Positions 52,277 through 63,631 of a stretch of DNA of 64,000 nucleotides are shown here, piece after piece. The stretch spans positions 4,808,001 through 4,872,000 of the forward strand of contig JAKCOZ010000005.1 of the NCBI GenBank assembly GCA_022605955.1. The letters run 5' to 3'. The stretch is from Rallus limicola (Eukaryota; Chordata; Aves; Gruiformes; Rallidae). Made by a program: the position numbers and the translations under genes. The notes below the pieces were generated by a model. It ran no database searches, was not told the origin of the DNA, and saw only the letters and a program-made list of their open reading frames with translations. Numbering within the stretch: position 1 is the first letter of the stretch; each line of letters opens with the position of its first letter.

Positions 52277-53783
52277 TTCTAAGATACATTCAACAAGAAC
52301 ATATATCTTAATGTATCTCATTTTAGAAATTACAAAGGAACCCTTGTAAACTAAAGACTAAAAATTCAGGAAATATGCTGTATAATACAGTAAAACTTTG
52401 CTCTGCCAGCCCTTCTATGAAGGGATTTTTAACATATAAGCCTGGTCCACAAGAAGAAAGGATTAACAGGTATTCTATTTGTTAGCGTAAGTGAAACCAA
52501 AATCTCCATCTTCCAAACGATCTATTTGCCAAAGTAAGTTTTATCATCCTCTTATTATTAGCAAAACTAGCAATACTTTGAAATCTACTTATCTTATTTT
52601 CTGGTGTACTACACCAAATAACTGAAATACACATACAGACAAGAGCTGCTCACTCAAGTTCCAAGCTTCAAGTTTCTTTATTCGTCTAACCAGCAGTTGG
52701 TATCAGTCAGAACCCTGACACTGAAAGAATAGCATGGCAGAAAAACACTGTCCAAGCCAAACAGCCTTCTCCTTTCTAACACTTTTTTTCTCATGTACAC
52801 TATTACAATCGAGTCATCATACACTTAACAAATGCTTGGGATTAAAGAACTGAGAGGTTATGGATGACAAGACAACAGTGTGTGTACATAATCATCTCTG
52901 CTAACTTTAACTCCAAAAAGTCTTCATGGAGCTTTGAAGAAAAACAGAACATCTCAGAATGAAAGAAGTCTGAGGAGTATTGATATTAATAAAACAGAAA
53001 AAACTACCAGTCAGATGCGTAAGAGTCTTCCTACAGACCAAGCCAGACTCCTGGTAGAACATCTACTTTAATATCAACCATTAACGTAAGACAGCTTCTA
53101 CTCACTGTTCTTAGCTGGGCACACATTCTACCCGCATGCCTCTGTTTTTCCCCGTCATTGTTTCTCAGTTACCCACGTCAACTTCCCAATCCATCACATT
53201 ACTCATCTTTTACTTTGCTGCAATCATGACAACAAGAGCAACTATTATTGCACTGCAACAGAAAAGTCAAAGTTACAATTTCAATCGTGTTTTTCAGCTC
53301 TGTATCTAATGTTACTCTTATTCAGTGCAATACCTATTAATTAGAAATGCTAGATTTATTTTCTCATTTATTTGTTACTTTCTCATGTGCTGAGAAAGAA
53401 CAAAATAGGGAGGGAAAATCCATCAATAACTTTTCAAGGTTTTTCTTTAAATCATTAAGATACTACGGATGACTAGTAAGGTGGCCCTTTATACACTTAC
53501 ATCACCATGCTGAATCAATTACAAAAATACACTTAATATTGCAACATAAATATCCTAAGGTGCAGCTTATAAAGAAATCATTTGTCTTTAAACTGAAGTA
53601 GTTTTCCATACACTGCAGCCAGGTTTCAGATTATATCCTATTTATGCACAATACAGTGATAAGATACATTAACGTGAAATTAACATAAGCAGGAAGGTTT
53701 TAAATGCAGAGGTGCAATGAAATAAAACAGGGACATAGCTAAAACAATCCTTAATAGGCACACCCTCCTCCCCCACCTCCCCT

Positions 53784-53815
53784 CCCCCCCCCCCCCCCCC
53801 CCCAAAAAAAAAAAA
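53784..53815 (+). repeat. C20 followed by A12
   Basis: A pure run of 20 C, preceded by C/T-rich sequence, is followed by 12 A. On the SBF2 strand this reads T12 then G20. It is prone to slippage and to quadruplex or i-motif formation, and its length may be an assembly artefact. Confidence 0.9.
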
Positions 53816-54234
53816 TCAAGATATTGTCTCTAATGCTTTCTTCCTTCCCCCATCCTGGAAACTAAAAATGCAGGAGGTACTTTACATGCACAGTACATAG
53901 AACCAAGCAAGGCACATACTTTTATTGTGCTTCAATTAGAACACTACAAGTTTGCCATAGAGAAGCTGAACAAGAGTCAATGCTCTGCACCTAACGGCCC
54001 TGTAACTGAACGGTATTTCAATCATACTGAAGTTGACAGGATTTAGCCAAAAGGTTCTCCTGACAGCAGCAGAAAAAACTCTTGTGTGGCTGATACAGGT
54101 CTTGCTTTTCATCCTCACAGTTCCTAGTATTACCCCTATTGCTATCCATTATTCAAATAATTTGACAGAATCCACTTGTGAATCAAAAGCCCCTAAACTT
54201 CTACAGAAAACATGAGGAAAATGAAAGCAGTGAT

Positions 54235-54415
54235 TTGTGGGATGAGGGTTGAGTTTAGGTTTTTTGGAGGTGGTTGTTTTGGGCTTGTTTTTTTTTGTTT
54301 GGTTGCGGTTTTCTTGTTTGTTTTTGTGATGGTGGGTGGTTGGTTGTCCTCCAGGTTTGCCTTGTTTTTCTGTAACTTATCAGGGTTAGATTTGAGGGTT
54401 GAGTTTTGTTCAAGC
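54235..54415 (+). repeat. G/T-skewed low-complexity stretch
   Basis: About 180 bp are nearly devoid of A and C on the plus strand, made of GTTTG, GGTTG and TTTTTGT words. This keeps open frames on both strands (glycine/phenylalanine-rich on one, lysine/proline-rich on the other) that are not genes. Confidence 0.8.
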
Positions 54416-56188
54416 AGCAGCTGAGGCAAGTTACTTAATGCCTTCTAACAAGAATAAAAGTATTTTGACAATTATTGAGTAGAGTTGCAGACAGAGAAGA
54501 TGCAGCCTTCCTACTTCCTAACATGTGTAACTCGTTGCCATTCTCTTGTTTTAGCAAGAGAGTCATACAGAAATAATGTATTATCAACTGGTAAAAATGT
54601 AAAGTCTTTCAATGGGAGTTGTTTTTCTGGAATCTCAACATATAAATATGCTGAGAACTCAGCGGTCATGAAGCAGTATCCCTGGCACACATTCTGTACC
54701 CAGTTTTACAATGAATGCAGTTTAATAGGAATTTCCAATGTTATTTGGCATCATTACTTTCAAGTGTTGTATGCACATCTCATACACTAAGCCTCTGAGG
54801 ACTTATATTACTTAATAACTACATGAAATTTGCAAAAAGGAGTTAGAGGGTTTGCACACATCATTTTATTAACCTTATCCTGTATCTGTACTTATCTTTT
54901 ATTTAGCTGCATGGACTTTAAGTTTATTGTCAATGGAAAAACAGAAGAGAGTTCACTGGAGAGCGAATACTCAAGCTTCAGAACTTTCCAAGTTAAAAAC
55001 CCACAACAAACCAAATATCCAAGGTTTTGCATTAAATGAAAAATCAGAATGTTTAGCCATTGATTTGGAACCAATACATCTTATTAGAGGTAAATAAATT
55101 GTCAAAATCCAATTTTTCTGATGTGGGTACTAAGAATTCCTATACAAAACTTGCTGTTTGGATGCTGGCTTCTTTTTATAAGCATGGGGGGAAATCCCAT
55201 TCTGGAACATATCTCTGACAAGAAATCTTCTTACCTTACTAATGCTACCAGAACTCAACTCTATTGTGTCAATCAGAATAAAGGTAACTCAGCAACTCCT
55301 TCATAACTCAAATCAGAACATATTTAAATAGAACAATTATTGAAAAAAGATTAATTCAACTTAAACTGAAGAGGCCAAGGCCACTCCTCCTATCTCATAA
55401 AGCAGCCCAGAGACAGAAATAAAATAATGAACCTGGAATATGCCCATAATCCCATGATCTACATTCAGCCAGCATGAATGCCCAGCTCTACAACATCTTA
55501 CTTGCAGGATCAGACATGTGTAGAGCAGAACCTAGCAGAGCAACTCCGAAGAGTCACGACAACCCTGCATCCTGACATCCTCATCTACCACAACATGCAC
55601 CTGAAATTTCTATACAATCTCTTTGGTAGTTCATATAAGTTCCACATATACCTGGTACCTCAAAGTTGCATGGCTGCAGGTAGAGTACGAATTGACCATG
55701 ATTTTACTCAAGATTTTTCAGGTCTTTATGGAAAAGATCTCTCTTGGGAAGATATATAGGGATTATTTATTCTTAATACGACACAAAGAGGCTGGAGAAG
55801 GAGTCAATGTGACAATGCTGAACTCATAAATGTGCAGTTATGGGCACAAAATCTCAATTTCCACACAGAGTTTTCTTCTCCTAAATGAGGTCCTTTACTT
55901 AGACTATGTGATATACCATATGATAAAACAGCTAATGAAAACATTTTTCCCTACACTGGTAAAAGTCTCCTACATCTACTGAGAAACATGAGAAGCATAC
56001 CACCTTGGGCAGAAATGAATAGCTGAAGAAGCTGTAATTCTATTTGCTATCAACATATGACAAACTTAGGTGGTACAAGGAGCTGAGGTGTCTACATGTG
56101 CATCTGCACTAGGCTAAGAATCTCCCAGAGGCACAAAGATTATGAATGTGACTGCTGCCCTGGCATTCAAATAAATGAGGGTAATGTG

Positions 56189-56364
56189 GTAATAAATTAG
56201 ATGCATTTTATTATGGGCTGAGCCTGTTTTGCCCATGACGCTAATTGCGGGATGATCTCTCCCTGTCCTTAGCCTCTCAATATGTATTTTCTCTCTGTCC
56301 AGCTGAGAAGATGAGTGATAGAGCAGCTCTGGTGGGGGCCTTCTGCCAGGGTCAGCCCACCACA
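56189..56364 (+). mobile_element. LTR 3' fragment, same family as the 62.4-kb LTR
   Basis: AATAAATTAGATGCATTTTA, CTGTTTTGCCCATGACG, GATGATCTCTCCCTGTCCTT, GCCTCTCAATATGTATTTTC and CAGGGTCAGCCCACCACA match 63428-63626 in order. The subfamily-specific word CCTCTCAATATGTATTTT is in both. The upstream ~1 kb of the LTR is missing. Confidence 0.88.
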
Positions 56365-58619
56365 TACACCCACCATTAAAAGTTTGAAGTCTGGTAGTGG
56401 AAGGATAAAGACAAGGGAAAGAAGCCACTAAAAAGAATAGCTGGTTTTGGTGGGAAGCATTTTGGTTTTGTTTTTCCACTAACCTTTGAAACTCTGCATC
56501 TTCAGCCAAAAACTAAATTTCACAACACTACTGGAGTAACACAGTAAGATGAAGGCCATTGATATGGCTATTAATTCAGCTCTACAGACCTCTCTCCATG
56601 TAAGAACAGTGTTTTTTCCCTGAAATTGAGGATTTGGGCTTCATGTTTGGTTAATAAAATGCAAAGACTTGTACTCTGGTTGTTTGTTTTTGTTGTTTTG
56701 GTTCTTTTAAAATCATGCATCTTTTCCCACAGAAATATGGAAAATTGCCATGAAGAATAAAACTTATTTTATCCTTAAAATAATCTGGAATATTTTGTGG
56801 TATTGATTTAGAAGTTCTGTTTTCTTACCAAATAGTATGGAGTGTAATAATTAACTCTGGAGTAAAATAGAACACAGAGCATTATGACAGTATTTACATC
56901 AAGTAAGTCCCTTGCATCTTCTCACACACAGTTATTATGTACTCCACGTTCCAAAAGACTATTTGCACAGAGCAGCTGAAAATGCAGAATGCTTATTCTC
57001 AAGCTCAATTCTGACACATTTGGATCTCAGCTGTTTCATTATACGCCTTTCTCCTCAGAATTCAGTGTGATGATTTGGTACACAATAAAGTAACCAAACG
57101 CTTCGTGAAGAATGTTCTCCCACTTGTTTGTCATCAAACGTGCACATGAAGGATTACAGTAATATTAAGCAAGAAATAAAACACATCTGCATAAGAGATA
57201 CAGACAGAAAAAAGCAGTCCCTTCAAGCCAGGAAGTCAGAAGCCAAAATAAACATGCTTTACAATATGCATTTTGCTTTACAGTAAACAGAAGAATCCTT
57301 CATAATGTTCTTTACACGGAAGGTAATGTACTTTTTGAAATTCTAACGGTAAAGGTTCACAAAGCTTTACCTCTACTTAAAATTCAGATGTAGTGTTGTT
57401 TGCTATTTTCAATACCAGAAAGATAATCCACAGAAAGAGCAAAGTGTAACTTGTTAAAAGTTGGCGTGACGCACGTTCAAGCAAAAGAATCATCACTTCT
57501 AAAAGCGCTTCCAGGTTGGATAGTTAACCAAGAGAAATGTTTCCGTAACATCAAGAAAACCCACACTGATCTTTAGTAAAAAGCACTTGCTTGGAATCAA
57601 AGGAAATACATGCTTGATCCAAAACTTATTTGAAAGATCCACATTTCCTGCTGAATTGCAACATCAGTGTAGCTTTATGTTGGTTTAGGGCGGACACATT
57701 GTCACTCCAGAGCTAGGAAAACATGACCTCCAAAAATTTAAAATTACTTTTGAATAGTATTTGACAAGTATGTTAAAAATTAACATCTAAGTTAGAGATA
57801 CTCTTGCAGTACGTGATCAAGGCAGCTCATCTGAAATTTTCAACACAGTGCCTACCAACTACCATATAGCTCAGGCAGTAGACACAGACAACACCTTTCT
57901 CTCTTCACTTCCTTGTTTCGAAAGCAGTATCTTCGGACACATCTCTCTTTCATCTGTCCCAAATCAAAACAATCCTCCTCAAGTCTGAAATCTGTGATGA
58001 CAGAATCATACTCATAAGAGCCTTTCTGATAGCCCACACTGTGAGCTGCAGAAATATCATACAACTCATTTCTCCAACTGCCTCACATTAGCCTTAAATC
58101 AAGTATTTATTTGTAGTTCCATATCACACGATTGCAAATTCCTATTTGGTAGCTTCCTCAAGCTACCCATATCTTAAATCCAATCTGTAATTGGAATTTA
58201 GCACATCTCAACATGCAAGTTGTTTGCTCTGAAACTCCCTTCCTCCTGATCTACTTTTCAGTCCACTGTAATAAGAAACTGCTTCAAATTCCAAGTCCTT
58301 TCATTATCTCTCTGCTACCTTCAAAGGATTCTTCTTCTGTACACTGCACACTTGCTCTCTAAAACACTATGTTTATAATCTGTGACCTCCTCTTCCCGTG
58401 CCCTTTTTCATTCATTACTGTTATTTAAAATACCATTTTTAAGTAATGTTCCCTGCCTCTAAGCCTTTACAGAGACACACTCCTTTCCTGAAAGGAACTG
58501 GAACACTGAGCCGTTCATGCTGACACCCCAGCAGACATCATTCATACATGTCATAGGTCATGAAACTTCCTGAGGGCAGTCCTAATTTAAAATTTGTTTC
58601 AATCTTACAGCATTTTGCC
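56365..58619. other. Unique AT-rich intron sequence
   Basis: A pyrimidine-rich part lies at about 58230-58500. Nothing further was recognised. Confidence 0.6.
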
Positions 58620-60176
58620 ACTGGAAGGTCACCTCGGCTGTCTACTGGAACATTTTGTATGCAAGTCTACGGGGCCAGATGAAATCCACCAAAGAGTACT
58701 GAGGGAGCTGGTGCAAGTCCTCACAGGGCACTTTCCATCATTCATGAGCAGTCCCATCTGACTCGGGAGGTCCCAGTTGACTGGAGATTAGTGAATGTGA
58801 CACCCATCCACAAGAAGGGCTGGAAGGAGGACCTGGGGAACTACTGGTTTGCCAGTATGACCTCAGTGCCTAGGAAGATTATGGAGCAAATCATCCTGAG
58901 TGTCACTATGAGGCACGTGCAGAAAAGCAAGTGATCAGTCCCAGTCAGCATGGGTTCATGAAAGGCAGGTCCTGCTTGACCAACCTGATCTCCTACGACA
59001 AGATGACCCACTTAGTGGATGAGGGTAAAGCTGTAGATGTTGTCTGTCTGGAGTTTAGCAAAGCTTTTGACACCATTTTCCACAGCATTCTCCTAGAGAA
59101 ACTGGCTGTTCTTGGCTTGGATGGGTGTACTCTTTGCTGGGTAAAAAAACTGGCTGCGTGTCTGGGCCCAGAGAGTGCTGGTGAACTGAGTTAAATCCAG
59201 TTGGTGGCCAGTCACCAGTGGTGTTCCTCAGGGCTCTATGCTGGGGCCAATTGTCTTTAATATCTTCATTAATGACCTGGACCAGGGGATCAAGTGCACC
59301 TTCAGAAAGTTCACAGATGACACTGTGGGAGTATTGATGTGCCTGAGGGTAGGAAGGTCCTACTGAGGGATCTGGACAGGCTGGTAAAATGGGCCAATGC
59401 CAGCAGCATGAGATTCAATAAAGCCAAGTGCTGGGCCTTGCGTTCAGGTCAACATAATCCCAAGCAGCACTACAGGCTTGGGGAACAGTGGCTGGAAAAC
59501 TGGCTGGCAGAGAAGGACCTGGGGGTGTACACTGACACCCAGCTGAACATGAGCCAGCAGAGTGCCCAGGTGGCCAAGAAGGCCAACAGCATCCTGGCCT
59601 ATATTAAGAGTAGTGTGCTAAGTAGCACACAGGGAGTAATTGTCTCCCTGTACTCTGCCCTCCCACCTTGAGTACTGCATTCAGTTTAGGGCCCCTCATT
59701 ACAGAAAAGACAGTGAGGTGCTGGAGCACGTCCAGAGAAGTGGGACAAGGCTGGCGAAGGAACTGCAGAATAAATGTTATGAGAAGCGGCTAAGGGAGCT
59801 GGGGTTGTTTAGTCTGGAGAAGTGGAGGTTAAGGGGAGATCTAATTACTCTCTACAGATACCTGAAAGGAGGCTGTGGAGCAGTGAGCGCTGACCTTTTT
59901 TCCCTAGTGACAAGAGACAGGACAAGAGGAAATGGTGTCAAGTTACACCAGGGGAGGTTTAGATTGGATACTGGGAAAAACTTCACAGACAGGGTTGTTA
60001 GGCATTGCAAGGGGCTGCCCAGAAAGGTGATGGAGTCCCTATACCTGGAGGTATTTAAAAAACAGACGTGCTGCTGAGGGACAGAGTTTAGTAGTGCATG
60101 ACAGGTTAGGATGACGGTTGGACTTGATGATCTAAAGGGTCCCTTCCAACCAAGGCAATTCTGTGATTCTATGATT
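58620..60176 (+). mobile_element. CR1 LINE, old decayed copy
   Basis: CR1 is recognisable from about CGGGGCCAGATGAAATCCACC (58669) and perhaps slightly earlier. It runs to the 3' end GGACTTGATGATCTAAAGGG…CCCTTCCAACC with the tail AATTCTGTGATTCTATGATT. It belongs to a different subfamily from the 12.8-kb copy: the tail mixes ATTCTGTG and ATTCTATG, and the 3' UTR is not the same. The 5' boundary is uncertain by about 50 bp. It runs opposite to SBF2. Confidence 0.93.
58668..60075 (+). pseudogene. CR1 ORF2 reverse transcriptase, broken
   Basis: The reverse-transcriptase reading survives in pieces across several frames: VDWRLVNVTPIHKKG near 58770-58820, SQHGFMKGRSCLTNL with LEFSKAFDTI at 58931-59194, and EKDLGVYTDTQLN within 59339-59671. 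The C-terminal block [18 protein letters not shown] lies within 59640-60077. Stops and frameshifts separate them, and the catalytic box has decayed from YADD to TDD in a KFTDDT context near 59310. It is a dead fossil whose divergence implies an age well above that of the 12.8-kb copy. Confidence 0.9.
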
Positions 60177-62433
60177 ATTTTGACCTACACTTGATAGCAA
60201 CTGCTGCATTCTTTCAGGTAATAAGATGCATGGTGAAAGTTCATACATAATTTTAGACAGTGCCCTCCTCACCTGTATATACATGCATATGCCCTGAGTA
60301 TCTTTCAAAACCAAACTACAGAGAAAAAAGAGAGCCAACACAGGGCAATCTCTTCTCTCAATCCTCAACATCAATTTTCTACTGTGCATATATTTTTGCA
60401 TTAATAAAGGAAATTTCAAAGCATTTTTTCCTATTCAAAGTACAAGTATCAGCCATACATAAAGGATGAAAGAGGAACTTTTCTTTTTTTCCCAGAACTA
60501 ACCAGCTGCTAACATTTGCGGTTTTTTGTTTGTTTGGTTTTTAAGCCTGCACGCCCTTGCTTACCTACAGGTGATGAGAAGTGATGAGTCATTTGAGCAT
60601 TTCCCACCCTGTATATTTCCTGTAGCTCCAATAGACTAAAACAGTTAAATAATATTTTGATGTTAGCTAAGCACAATTTTTACATAACAGCTGTAAAAAC
60701 GCACATTAACAATAAAATTTCTGAACACGTTCAATGTTTCCCTCATACAAAACATTTTCAGAACACAGATGATAGATGAAGCCTTACAAAGAAGCATGAT
60801 TCACATATCCTGGTAGGCCAAATATTTTATCTGGACTGACTATAAACTAAAAACAAAGCAAACACAAAGACTTTCCAGTAAGTGTGAGCATATCTTATGG
60901 CCCATATGTGATTAGCAAAAATTAGATCCTTACCTACCTGCCAGAATGGCATCAAGACCAATGTTCAGGCTGGTCATCACTTCTACCAGCTAAACCCCAC
61001 ACAAGTACATGCAAGCCAGTATTATAAAGCGATTTAAGATGATCTCAAGAGAGTTTGGCCCTGAGCACTTAGACATGTTTTGCTCTGCATTCTTCAGTAC
61101 TCCATAAGCCAGGGATGTGGGGGGAGCATGAGCAAGGCTCTACAGTTACTGGGCTTCCATCATCCAAAATTTGAAAACATACGTGAGTTACCCACCAACA
61201 GCCTGATACAGCCTTAGAGGAACGCTCTGCTGTCTAAAGGTAATAGGATTTACCTGGAACACCTTTTAGGAGAACAAACAGGAACAGAGATTGAACAGAA
61301 TGATAGCCCAGGATAATGGGATCAAGCAAATCACCACAAAATGCAATTCCATCAATGCTTACTTGATTTAAACTAAAGGGAAGCAAATGCATGCCAGTGA
61401 TCACGCTTACACAAGGGCAAATGCAAGCAGATTACCACAGTAGCCAAAATCATGTCATGATGTCACCTTACTAACCTACTGCATAACAAACTTTGTTCCT
61501 CGCAGCTGCAGGAGTTACAAACAACATGTTTAACTTCCAAATCAAGAACAAAAAGAATGGATCTACTTCAAAAAGGCAATCAAAATTAACACCATTGTTT
61601 GAAATATCCACAAATGTCCACAAGTTAAACACTGCTTGTTTGTGTTCTGGCTTTCAAAGGTTAACAGTTTATTTGATTCCCTCCTCCCCTAAGAACACAG
61701 CTGCCTGAGTGACTTAAATTAAGTGGGAATCAACAGAAAGAATGTATTCCTTTATAAGACATGCTGAAAAATAATGTATCATAATTTATTTTAAATCTAC
61801 ATAGGTTAGAAATCTACATATCTTTGAAACACTGGAAGTGCTACTATGTATTTGTATTTCTTCTAACATTAACAGCCTTCACTAAAGCTTAACTTTGTTT
61901 AGTGTGATTTATATTTTGTCTGTGTAGTGTTTATTTCACCTGATCCCTAAGCACAGTTAAACAAGTACTGCTGTTTAATGCTTAGGTGACCAAAATGAAA
62001 AACACATCAGCAACTAGAAAGGCCTAAAACATGAATTTCTGATTTTAAACACTGAGTATGTTCTTTCCATTTTTTAAGTAACTCTTTCAAAAAATATAAT
62101 GTAAGTATAAAGTATGATTATGTGCTAACTCACCTATTCCCTTACTGCCACCTCCCACCCAACAGGCCACACTGCCAAGATTTTACATGTCAAAATGCAC
62201 TGCCAGTACATGCACCATTAGCAATAAAAAAGCAGTAATTTTTAAAATCCTCAATCTGTACTTTGCAACTGTAAGAAAATGAAGGAACTAGCAGTTTGAA
62301 ATTAGAAATTAAGTGATGAAAACAGAGCTGCATCCATGTCCTAGCAAACAACTAAACATCACTTGACTGTGATTAACTGATAGAACATAACATCTCCCTT
62401 CTGAGATTATGGCAGGCCCAAAGTATTCACTGG
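60177..62433. other. Unique AT-rich intron sequence
   Basis: No repeat or exon was recognised between the decayed CR1 and the solo LTR. Confidence 0.6.
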
Positions 62434-62438
62434 GGAAT

Positions 62439-63626
62439 TGTTGTGGCTTTGTGTGGCAGGGTTCTGGTGGAGAAGCAGGGGCTGCAAGGGTGGCTTCTGC
62501 AAGAAGCAGCTAGAAGCTTCCCCTAGGCCTGACAGAGTAAACATCAGCTGGGCTGAAGGCCAAACCCACCACTGACCAAAGCCAAGTCAGTCAGTGATGG
62601 TCACAGCGCCTCTGAGAGTCACGTTTCAAAGAAAAAAAAATTTAAAAAATACAATCAAACAGCTGCCTTTTGCCACCAGAGAAGGGAGTGAGAAGATTTA
62701 AGAAACTGTGCAGACTCTAAGGTCAGTGAAGAAGTGGGGTGGGGGAGGCACTGGAGAGCACAATTCTCTCGAAGCCCGTGGAAAAGACCATGGTGGAGCA
62801 GCTTGTCCCCCTGCAGCCCATGGAAGGTGACAGGGAGCAGAGATCCCACTTGCAGCCTGTGGAGAGGTCCCAAGCTGGAGTGGGTGAAGACATATGGAAG
62901 ACACTGTAACCCGCATTGGAGCAAGCTCCTAGCAGGATCTGCAGCCCATGGAGAGAAAGGCCCATGCTAGAACAGGTTTGCTGGGGGGACTTGTGACTCC
63001 GTGGGGGACCAGGCTGGAGCAGCCCAGGCCTGAGAGACAGCACCCCATGAAATGATCCATATGGGGCAGCTGGTGAAGAACTGAAGCCCCATGGGAAAGG
63101 ACTCACACTGGGGAAGTACATGGAGGACTGTCTCCTGTGGGTGGGATGCCACGCTGGTGCAGGGGAAGAATGTGAGGAATGCCCCCAACCCCCGCCCCAA
63201 GGTAATAAACTCTGTGGAACTCACCAAAAATACCATTCCCCATCCCATTCTGCTTACCTGCCCCCACCCCCACGCCGCTCCATGTCACCCTGGGGGCAGT
63301 GGGAATGGGGAGAGAAATCATGAATAAAGTTGAGTCTGAGAAGAAAGGAGGGGCAGGAGGAGGTGCTTTCAGAATTGGTTTTACTTCTCATTATCCTACT
63401 CTGGTTTCAACTGTGTGCATGTAGTGCAATAAATTAGATGTTTTAAAGTTTATTTTTAGTCCACATTTAATCTGTTTTGCCCATGAGGCTAACTGCAGAA
63501 TGATCTCTCCCTGTCCTTAACTCCTAAGCCTCTCAATATGTATTTTTTCCCCTGCCCAGCTGAAAAGAGGAGCAATAGAGCAGCTTTGGTGGGTGTCAGG
63601 CCTCCAGCCAGGGCCAAACCACCACT
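62439..63626 (+). mobile_element. Complete solo LTR (~1.19 kb) with 5-bp target duplication
   Basis: It starts TGTTGTGGCTTTGTGTGGCA and ends CCAGCCAGGGCCAAACCACC plus a few bases, matching a widespread bird ERV LTR whose 3' end is CCAGGGTCAACCCACCACA. GGAAT occurs at 62434-62438 and again at 63627-63631. A 5-bp duplication is typical of ERVL-type integration. Candidate polyadenylation hexamers AATAAA lie at 63205, 63324 and 63430. The interior holds GC-rich near-repeats. The overlapping open frames here are LTR noise, not genes. It is antisense to SBF2. Confidence 0.9.
62762..63165 (+). repeat. Degenerate ~45-50 bp tandem modules inside the LTR
   Basis: The unit GCAGCCCATGGAGAG… followed by CACGCTGGAGCAGG recurs about eight or nine times in diverged form, for example at 62812, 62851, 62940 and 62999, with GCTGGAGCAG-like halves between. 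The same architecture is usual for this LTR type. It explains why three frames stay open here. Confidence 0.75.
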
Positions 63627-63631
63627 GGAAT

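Larger units (their letters stand above)
51113..56188. other. Unique AT-rich intron sequence with low-complexity tracts
   Basis: It contains the C20A12 run, the (TA)n and the G/T-skewed stretch. Nothing gene-like could be supported. Confidence 0.6.

Noticed and set aside
55478..55759. 93-codon plus-strand open frame with an internal acceptor-like TTACTTGCAG
   Set aside because: No known homologue, and the surrounding frames are equally plausible; treated as chance.
56114..56509. 131-codon minus-strand frame
   Set aside because: It runs through the LTR fragment at 56.2-56.4 kb, so it is composite noise.
62655..63327. Several overlapping open frames of 67-132 codons on both strands
   Set aside because: All fall inside the repetitive GC-rich interior of the solo LTR, and the apparent peptides are repeats of the LTR modules.
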